5,147 nucleotides of DNA from Ruminococcaceae bacterium UBA6857 (GTDB lineage Bacteria; Bacillota; Clostridia; Oscillospirales; Acutalibacteraceae), in contig DKDD01000106.1 of NCBI GenBank assembly GCA_002451715.1, positions 198-5,344 on the forward strand. The letters run 5' to 3'. This document shows positions 5,102-5,147 of the stretch, in pieces. The notes beneath the pieces were generated by a model. It was not told where the DNA came from. It ran no database searches and saw only the letters and a program-made list of their open reading frames with translations. Made by a program: the position numbers and the translations under genes. Positions within the stretch are counted from its first letter, which is position 1, and each line of letters opens with the position of its first letter.

Positions 5102-5147
5102 ATGTCAACTTATATGCCGAAAGCCGGCGACATCACCCGTAAGTGGT
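5102..5147 (+). CDS. rplM: Ribosomal protein L13, N-terminal fragment
   Basis: Only the first 15 codons lie in the window (MSTYMPKAGDITRKW), cut by the right edge. The pattern, a short polar start followed by a K/P-G-D-(I/V)-x-R-K-W segment, is the well-known N terminus of bacterial ribosomal protein uL13, an early-assembling large-subunit protein. The start is supported by GGAGG (5089-5093) with an 8-base spacer and by a strong promoter. In most Bacillota rplM is followed by rpsI (S9), which would be expected just beyond this window. The call rests on a short stretch, but the motif is distinctive. Confidence 0.85.
   Translation, partial: MSTYMPKAGDITRKW

Overview
The window looks like an ordinary chromosomal stretch from a Gram-positive, low-to-moderate-GC bacterium, most likely an anaerobic gut-type Clostridia (Bacillota). 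The reasons are strong GGAGG ribosome binding sites, sigma-A type TTGACA/TATAAT promoters, rho-independent terminators between genes, AT-rich intergenic DNA and a ribosomal protein L13 start typical of Clostridia. The organism assignment is inference; there is no rRNA or other decisive marker.

Layout, left to right. Positions 1-257 hold no gene I can prove, but they carry two short perfect inverted repeats, a consensus promoter and a leader hairpin ahead of an MTA/SAH nucleosidase gene (258-941, +). A second, independent promoter drives a small secreted protein with a Cys cluster and an amphipathic C-terminal helix (1045-1428, +). A bidirectional terminator (1439-1473) separates it from a convergent gene for an M28-like metallohydrolase with unusual metal-site residues (1499-2932, -). 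Upstream of that gene lies a second bidirectional terminator (3118-3153), which ends a two-gene leftward operon: a YhhN/lysoplasmalogenase-type membrane protein (4095-4766) followed by a diacylglycerol/lipid kinase (3167-4069). A divergent intergenic region (4767-5101) contains the operon promoter and, facing right, a strong promoter for rplM (ribosomal protein L13), whose first 15 codons are present before the window ends.

How the genes work together. The nucleosidase clears the by-products of S-adenosylmethionine use. The YhhN protein and the lipid kinase form a plausible ether-lipid/glycerolipid recycling pair. The M28-like enzyme and the small secreted protein each appear to be single-gene units of unknown substrate or role. 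I see no mobile element, tRNA, rRNA, CRISPR array or defence locus, and no convincing previously undescribed multi-gene system. The items most worth a second look are the substituted M28 metal site, the secreted Cys-motif protein, and the palindromes and leader hairpin upstream of the nucleosidase.
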